Shown here one piece after another: positions 58,286-64,000 of a DNA stretch of 64,000 bases. Every line of letters starts with the position of its first letter. Position 1 is the stretch's first letter. A program made the position numbers and the translations under genes. Origin of the DNA: Chondrosia reniformis (taxonomy: Eukaryota; Porifera; Demospongiae; Chondrillida; Chondrillidae); NCBI GenBank assembly GCA_947172415.1, contig OX359201.1, forward strand, positions 4,278,001-4,342,000. Reading direction: 5' to 3'. Below the pieces are notes generated by a model. The model searched no databases and had not been told where the DNA came from. It worked only from the letters and a program-made list of their open reading frames with translations.

Positions 58286-60150
58286 TCAGTTTAGTAGTTT
58301 CTTATAGGCATCAACGTTTTCCGTTGCAATTTTGTAATATTCGAATTCGTATTTCTTCAAGTGTATGTGGTGGTTAAAATCATCCACAAAGAGATGCCAT
58401 ATCTCATCACTTGCGAGAATGAGAGGCACACCTTTCATAAACTTAAATACACCTTCCTGAGACAGCAGAACAGCTGAATGCAACAGTTGTACAAAGGCAT
58501 TGTGAGATTTACCATCTTCATAAAGGAATAGATTTCCTAGAGCTAGCTTCATTTTTAACGTAATCAGTGTAACAAGTTGGTTGGATCCTGTGTCTCTCAA
58601 TTCCACCATTGTCACTTCAGTATGTCTAGAATGGATACGCTTGTCTACTTTAATCCGGCCAACAATAGGCTCACATATAGCATGTAACTTATGTGACTGC
58701 TCTTGCTTAGGCACACCTAGCTGTTTTTCCTGTTTCTAGTTTTTACATATGCTGTTATATGATGAAGGGCAAACTCGTGAAGTAATGCCATCACAGCGAC
58801 CTCGTATCGGGTCTCTACTTTCTCATCATCCAACCAATAGTAGGAAGTATTGCATAAGTATTAAGCATACTTCAAAATTGAGTTAGTGGGAAATGCTCAA
58901 TTTCAGGGGCAGATTATCAACTGTTTCCCAAAGATTTCCACATTTTACCATCCTTATCATTTCTAGACACTCTTCAAAATTAAATACCATATTTAGGTAT
59001 GCTAAGGAAACTTCCCAATTGGCATTCACAGGTGCCTATATATATATATATATACAAAGATAAAATTTCATTTATATCTATATATGTATGTATGTGTATA
59101 TTGATTTGAAAGGCTTATTGTTGTTAAAATATATTACAATTAAAGGAATTATATACAATGTATGCACTTAGTGGAGTATATACTGTAGCTTATATGAACA
59201 ACATTATGGCCTGTAGTCTATATATACCCAACCCTGCATGTATAGCAGATGCCATTTTATTTGATACTTCTCAGGGTCTGGAAAAGTTTAGTCCCTAAAC
59301 CATTGCACAGGGGTGGAGTCAAATTGATAAGGTACTAATATATATAGATGATTCCAAGTTCATTAATCATGCAATTATTAACAGAAAATCTTACTCTATA
59401 TATATTAATGATTCATATATACAGCGAGAAGTCCAAAAGGGCTTATTGGTCATTGGTCAGTATGCTGATGTGGTTGCAAATTGCATTATATTGTAGACTT
59501 TATGTAGTAAAGTCCTGGTCAGGATTGTACATGTCTTGTACAGCAGACACTATTTTATTTGCATAAACCAGTCCAGTTGCACTTATTAAGAACACAACTA
59601 AAAATGTTTTGAATTAAGTATTCATTGTAGGCTTACCAGCTTTTTCCATTCATCCTCAAGCTTACAAATATTTATCGAATTTCTTAAAGGAAGCAGTGTA
59701 CCATTCTTGGCTACATATACATATGAATAATCAATGTGATAATCAAACCACAAGTAATAATCAATCAAACATCATAAAGAGGGAAAAACATGAAAGAAGC
59801 AATTGTTGGGAATCGAACCCAGGACAGCTGGTTATGACCAGTGTTTAACGTTCACTGTATTGCTTGCAAACATTTGAAGTTGCAATGCATATATATGATT
59901 GATTGACTGACCTTATAATTCTGAATAATCACTGCATGTAGTGCATTTTGATTGCCATTCATAAACTCTAACAGTGATTGAATAGGCCTACTTTCCAAGT
60001 ATTTTATATATAGATTTATATTAATTGAGCCACCATGTGAAACAGATCGAATCCTTAAATTATTATGTACCTGTAGATCGTCTGTATTATTGCATGCTTC
60101 AGCAAGGTCATATTTAATGGTTTGTTTTTCAATATCATATGTATATATAT
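58286..60150 (-). pseudogene. Multi-exon gene of unknown family, probably decayed
   Basis: Four coding-like segments follow each other on the minus strand. About 60150-59912 (QTIKYDLAEACNN ... IKYLESRPIQSLLEFMNG) ends in GTCAGT. 59710-59637 (AKNGTLLPLRNSINICKLED) has TATGTAG and GTAAGC borders. About 59037-58880 (APVNANWEVSLAYLNMVFNF, ECLEMIRMVKCGNLWETVDN). 58850-58286 (YYWLDDEKVETRYEVAVMAL, then KQEQSHKLHAIC and DEIWHLFVDDFNHHIHLKKY, stop at 58286). Segments 3 and 4 are separated by a stop and a frameshift, with another break near 58735. A SINE (59712-59870) sits in the first intron. No known domain recognised. Confidence 0.4.
59712..59870 (-). mobile_element. tRNA-derived SINE candidate
   Basis: Minus strand: a tRNA-like head (CAGTGAACGTTAAACACTGG, TCATAACCAGCTGTCCTG) with an exact B box GGTTCGATTCC in a T-arm context (CTGGGTTCGATTCCCAAC). 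It is followed by the body CTTCTTTCATG, TATGATGTTTGATTGATTAT, TACTTGTGGTTTGATTATCA. The A box is decayed and the T-arm cannot close fully, so this is not a working tRNA. The body is shared with 51865-52000, which marks it as a dispersed family. Confidence 0.65.
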
Positions 60151-60339
60151 ATCTCGTTGTGCATGCATACATGCATATATATGTTGCTCAGTGTACAGTT
60201 CTATAATATAGGCATATATATGTATATAGTGTCAGGTATATGGTTGAGTTCAATACAAGTAGTATAATAGTCATTCTTTTTTCAGTTGTTTTTGAACTCC
60301 TAAGAGGACCATCCTGCCTGCCCTAGTGTCTCCCTCCAG

Positions 60340-61020
60340 TATCTTATTCCTATAGTAGTGTCGTATGCTTAATTTCGATTTTTCATATTCTATTTTTTAT
60401 TTATCCAATTCTATCTTTTTTTGTTCTAGCTTATCTCTATATTGCCTACTTGAATAGACTGCCTTTTCCTCTAAATCTTTAAGTTCATGTAAATACGGTT
60501 TAACTATGTATTGTTCTGGTAAATTTAATTTTTCTCTAATAATTTTTTCAGTTTCATCCTTATACTGACTATGTATTCCTTTATTTATGCGTTTATGTTT
60601 AATTTCCTCCTTACCCTTACCAACCTTATCATATATACACCTTACATTTATTTACCCAATCTAATGTTCTTAAATAGTTTATTTCTTTATAAACTGGGTC
60701 CCATTTTTCATAGTCATAGGATCGGATCCTCTATATCGGGCTCAACTAGTCTGAGATTAGGCATATCTCCCTCAGTTATACTATAGTAATCCTCATGATC
60801 ACCTGCAGGATCCTTGCATGTCCCCCATGGCCACTTCTTGCTGTATCTCGGGCTTCAGAATCTGGTGGTGTTATATTGGTTCAGCTGGCCATGCAATAGC
60901 CATATTTGGATTAGGATCATACTCAAATAATCTCCTCACTGGTAATCCTTATTAAATGCTGTCTCTTCTTTTGCCGTCGTCTCTTAAATCTTAGTTGTTT
61001 TGGTGGTGATGACCTGGCAT
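60340..61020 (-). pseudogene. Decayed coding region, lysine-rich, family unknown
   Basis: Minus-strand pieces in shifting frames: RLFEYDPNPNMAIAWPAEP, DYYSITEGDMPNLRLVEPDI, YDYEKWDPVYKEINYLRTLD, WVNKC, then a charged helical part (KDETEKIIREKLNLPEQYIV, LKDLEEKAVYSSRQYRDKLE). Codon-like composition is clear but several stops and frame changes interrupt it. It could come from a transposon; I cannot name it. Confidence 0.4.
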
Positions 61021-61129
61021 ACTGAGTGAGTATATAAAAAGAAGCAAGCTTTAATGCATGAATCTTCAATATACATCTTTTACATATATTATGCACATGT
61101 GCATATATATATGTTACTGGCTTCTAATT

Positions 61130-62570
61130 GATAGGTCCAACCTGAAACAGGTTCCCCACGTCACTGTTACTTTTACCTAAATGACAGGTCCAACCTGAGA
61201 CAGGTTCCCCACGTCACTGTTACTTTTACCTAAATGACAGGTCCAACCTGAGACAGGTTCCCCACGTCACTGTTACTTTTACCTAAATGACAGGTCCAAC
61301 CTGAGACAGGTTCCCCACGTCACTGTTACTTTTACCTAAATGACAGGTCCAACCAGAGACAGGTTCCCCACGTCACTGTTACTTTTACCTAAATGACAGG
61401 TCCAACCTGAGACAGGTTCCCCACGTCACTGTTACTTTTACCTAAATGACAGGTCCAACCTGAGACAGGTTCCCCACGTCACTGTTACTTTTACCTAAAT
61501 GACAGGTCCAACCTGAGACAGGTTCCCCACGTCACTGTTACTTTTACCTAAATGACAGGTCCAACCTGAGACAGGTTCCCCACGTCACTGTTACTTTTAC
61601 CTAAATGACAGGTCCAACCTGAGACAGGTTCCCCACGTCACTGTTACTTTTACCTAAATGACAGGTCCAACCTGAGACAGGTTCCCCACGTCACTGTTAC
61701 TTTTACCTAAATGACAGGTCCAACCTGAGACAGATTCCCCACGTCACTGTTACTTTTACCTAAATGACAGGTCCAACCTAAGACAGGTTCTCCATGTCAC
61801 TGTTACTTTTACCTAAATGACAGGTCCAACCTGAAACAGGTTCCTGTTACTATTACCTAAATGACAGGTCCAAACTGAAACAGGTTCGATTCCCCCACGT
61901 CACTGCTACTTTTACATAAATGACAGGTCCAACCTGAGACAGGTTCCCCACGTCACTGTTACTTTTACCTAAATGACAGGTCCAACCTGAGACAGGTTCC
62001 CCACGTCACTGTTACTTTTACCTAAATGACAGGTCCAACCTGAGACAGGTTCCCCACGTCACTGTTACTTTTACCTAAATGACAGGTCCAACCTGAGACA
62101 GATTCCCCACGTCACTGTTACTTTTACCTAAATGACAGGTCCAACCTAAGACAGGTTCTCCATGTCACTGTTACTTTTACCTAAATGACAGGTCCAACCT
62201 GAAACAGGTTCCTGTTACTATTACCTAAATGACAGGTCCAAACTGAAACAGGTTCGATTCCCCCACGTCACTGCTACTTTTACATAAATGACAGGTCCAA
62301 CCTGAGACAGGTTCCCCACGTCACTGTTACTTTTACCTAAATGACAGGTCCAACCTGAGACAGGTTCCCCACGTCACTGTTACTTTTACCTAAATGACAG
62401 GTCCAACCTGAGACAGGTTCCCCATGTCACTGTTACTTTTACCTAAATGACAGGTCCAACCTGAAACAGGTTCCTGTTACTATTACCTAAATGACAGGTC
62501 CAACCTGAAACAGGTGCCCCACATCACTGATACTTTTACATGATTGACAGATCCAACCTGAAACAGGTTC
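61130..62570. repeat. Satellite-like array, 53-bp unit x about 27
   Basis: Unit: ACCTAAATGACAGGTCCAAC, CTGAGACAGGTTCCCCACGT, CACTGTTACTTTT. Most units are nearly identical. A variant block (a CTAAGACAGGTTCTCCATGT unit, a shortened unit lacking CCCACGTCAC, then a unit with CAGGTTCGATTCCCCC) occurs at 61770-61920 and again at 62135-62290, so part of the array has doubled as a higher-order unit. AACCTG/CAGGTT within the unit can form a small hairpin. Edge units are more diverged. Confidence 0.95.
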
Positions 62571-63179
62571 CCCACATCAATAAAATGTATTCTAATTGAT
62601 CTGGTCCATTGCAACATCTGTATCCATATTATAATGTTTGATGGGTGCATCGAATATTTATGAGTCAAACTGTTAACTTAATTACATTTTGATATACAGC
62701 TTAAAATCAAGATTATTCAAATTCTGTGAAGGTATAAAGCTGTTAACACATTGCTTAATACAGGGGCAGAACAACACAAATTTAACCTTTCCTCTCTATA
62801 TATATATAGATGATATCCCTCCAAAATGTCATGCCCTTGTCATGTGATTTACTATTTATATCGTTTATCATTGACAAAAATGAGTCGATTTATTCTTTAT
62901 TACAGAGGTAAACGTACATATATTTATACATCACTGTTTTTCATCCATTCATAATATATCTATATATATGTTCGAGGAAAGCCAGCATGCATATGGACAC
63001 TGCACACGTACGGCAGGTAAGTCTTTAGTTATAGAATCATTTTATGGAATTTTCTTTCACTCTTTATTTTTTATACAGATTCGAAAGATTACTCAAAGCT
63101 GTTTTTTGAACATTGTCTGGATAGAACTTCTATCCTGAAGTTTTATTTATACTTTGTGTAATTTTTATATGTTAAGTTT
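62571..63179. other. AT-rich intergenic region
   Basis: No gene or notable repeat recognised between the satellite and the GGTACC-rich patch. Confidence 0.55.
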
Positions 63180-63420
63180 TCTTTAAGTGAAAACGTTAAG
63201 TAGCGATAATATCTTTAACGAATATTAAAGATACCTTTACTTACTGTAAAGACAAAGGTAGACATAAAGGTACCTTTACAGTCTCCGTAAAGTGGTGCAT
63301 AACGGTCTTTACACTTACCGTAAAGGTTACCATAAATTATATCTTTAAGCGTTTCCATAAATGTACCATAAAAACGCCTATACGGTGCCTTTCTGGTACC
63401 TTTCCAGGCACATAAAAGCG
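63180..63420. repeat. Cluster of interleaved AAAGGTAC/GTACCTTT inverted words
   Basis: Words such as AAAGGTACCTTTA, CCGTAAAG/CTTTACGG and TAAAGATA/TATCTTTA recur many times in both orientations, giving overlapping short hairpins. No coding frame. Nature unknown. Confidence 0.5.
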
Positions 63421-63496
63421 ACTAAAAATTACAGTGGAAATTGCTTGTATAGGAAAATGGCTGACTTGTGCTGAGCTCACATTTTATATATAGTGC

Positions 63497-63550
63497 ACCA
63501 CACTGATGAGAGCCAAGAAGCTTGAAAATGCTAGTATAGCTGTCCGTGGT
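63497..63550 (+). ncRNA. Type I hammerhead ribozyme candidate (copy D)
   Basis: Plus strand: ACCACA (63497-63502), CTGATGA (63503-63509), stem II AGC-CAAGAA-GCT, GAAA, a stem III hairpin GCTA-GTA-TAGC, GTC (63542-63544), CGTGGT. Stem I pairs five of six bases (one C-A mismatch next to the cleavage site). All core boxes are present, and unlike copy B it has a real stem III hairpin, with two unpaired bases at its base. No terminal inverted repeats found around it. Confidence 0.6.
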
Positions 63551-64000
63551 TCTATATATTTCTGTTATGTTGCAATTGATTTTTAAAGATATATAATGTA
63601 CAGCAATTTACATGCATAAAATAATTTATATAGGTGTACATATATTTAATATGACCTTCCATGGGATTTTATTATTTTATTGCAGATTTCACAGCTTTAT
63701 AATATTATTTAGATCTAGATGTATATACTAATTAAATGCCTCTATATACATATGGTGTACGTGATACGTATAATAGCCATAATATATAATTTTATTAATA
63801 TTGTTATTTGAAATTGCACACAGTTATGCAAGAAGCTCTATACCATGTGCCTTTGAGCATGCTCAGACCTATTTTAGATGTTCCATAAAAAGTATATAGT
63901 ATATATGTAATCTCAAGCTCTAAATATACAAACCTTCATTGATTCCAATGGACTGACACTGTAGGGAAATAATAAAGTCAATCGATATATAATGTCATTT

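Noticed and set aside
59800-59870. Possible functional tRNA gene with CAT anticodon
   Set aside because: Only the B box is exact; the A box and acceptor stem do not form and the 3' side continues into a repeat body, so it is a SINE head.
61130-62570. Regular repeats resembling a CRISPR array
   Set aside because: Units are contiguous with no unique spacers, and the surrounding genes are animal genes with introns.

Overview
The window looks like nuclear DNA of a demosponge, most like Amphimedon. It is AT-rich, with small introns full of TATATACGTA-type sequence, dense genes with animal-type exon/intron structure, and animal gene families: a P5A-ATPase, fibrocystin-L, a NIDO-AMOP-VWD adhesion protein, a CARD-Death adaptor and sponge-type collagen/fibrinogen-like proteins. 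The species is an inference from content.

Layout. (1) 455-11517, minus: 24 exons of an ATP13A1-type P5A-ATPase, running off the left edge. Intron 1 holds a ~2.1-kb minisatellite of about 47 copies that grew out of the intron 1/exon 2 boundary. (2) 11.5-19.7 kb: no intact gene. It holds dispersed repeats, a hammerhead-bearing fold-back element, a 980-bp near-perfect palindrome and three decayed tandem copies of a collagen/fibrinogen-like secreted gene. (3) 19736-40154, minus: one very large gene, about 22 coding exons and 4,900 residues, encoding fibrocystin-L with a CAP domain at its N-terminus. (4) 41799-44522, plus: a single-exon gene that joins a seven-transmembrane domain, ankyrin repeats, a Roc-type GTPase and a COR-like tail. 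(5) 44932-45875, plus: a three-exon CARD + Death-domain adaptor of RAIDD/CRADD layout. (6) 47035-53683, plus: a secreted NIDO-AMOP-VWD-EGF protein in 11 exons. (7) 54-64 kb: mostly accessory DNA, with fold-back elements, a LINE relic, a truncated copy of the VWD exon, a decayed multi-exon gene, a tRNA-derived SINE, a 53-bp satellite and another hammerhead.

How the parts relate. Three genes are surface or extracellular proteins (fibrocystin-L, 7TM-ANK-Roc-COR, NIDO-AMOP-VWD). The 7TM-Roc gene sits about 400 bp upstream of the CARD-Death adaptor on the same strand, which suggests, but does not show, a shared signalling role. The most unusual items are the receptor/ROCO fusion, the CAP-fibrocystin fusion, the hammerhead motifs in fold-back elements (stem I covaries between copies), and the minisatellite that copies a splice acceptor.

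Limits: exon borders were read by eye from splice consensus, reading frame and remembered family features. No alignment, RNA folding or search was run.
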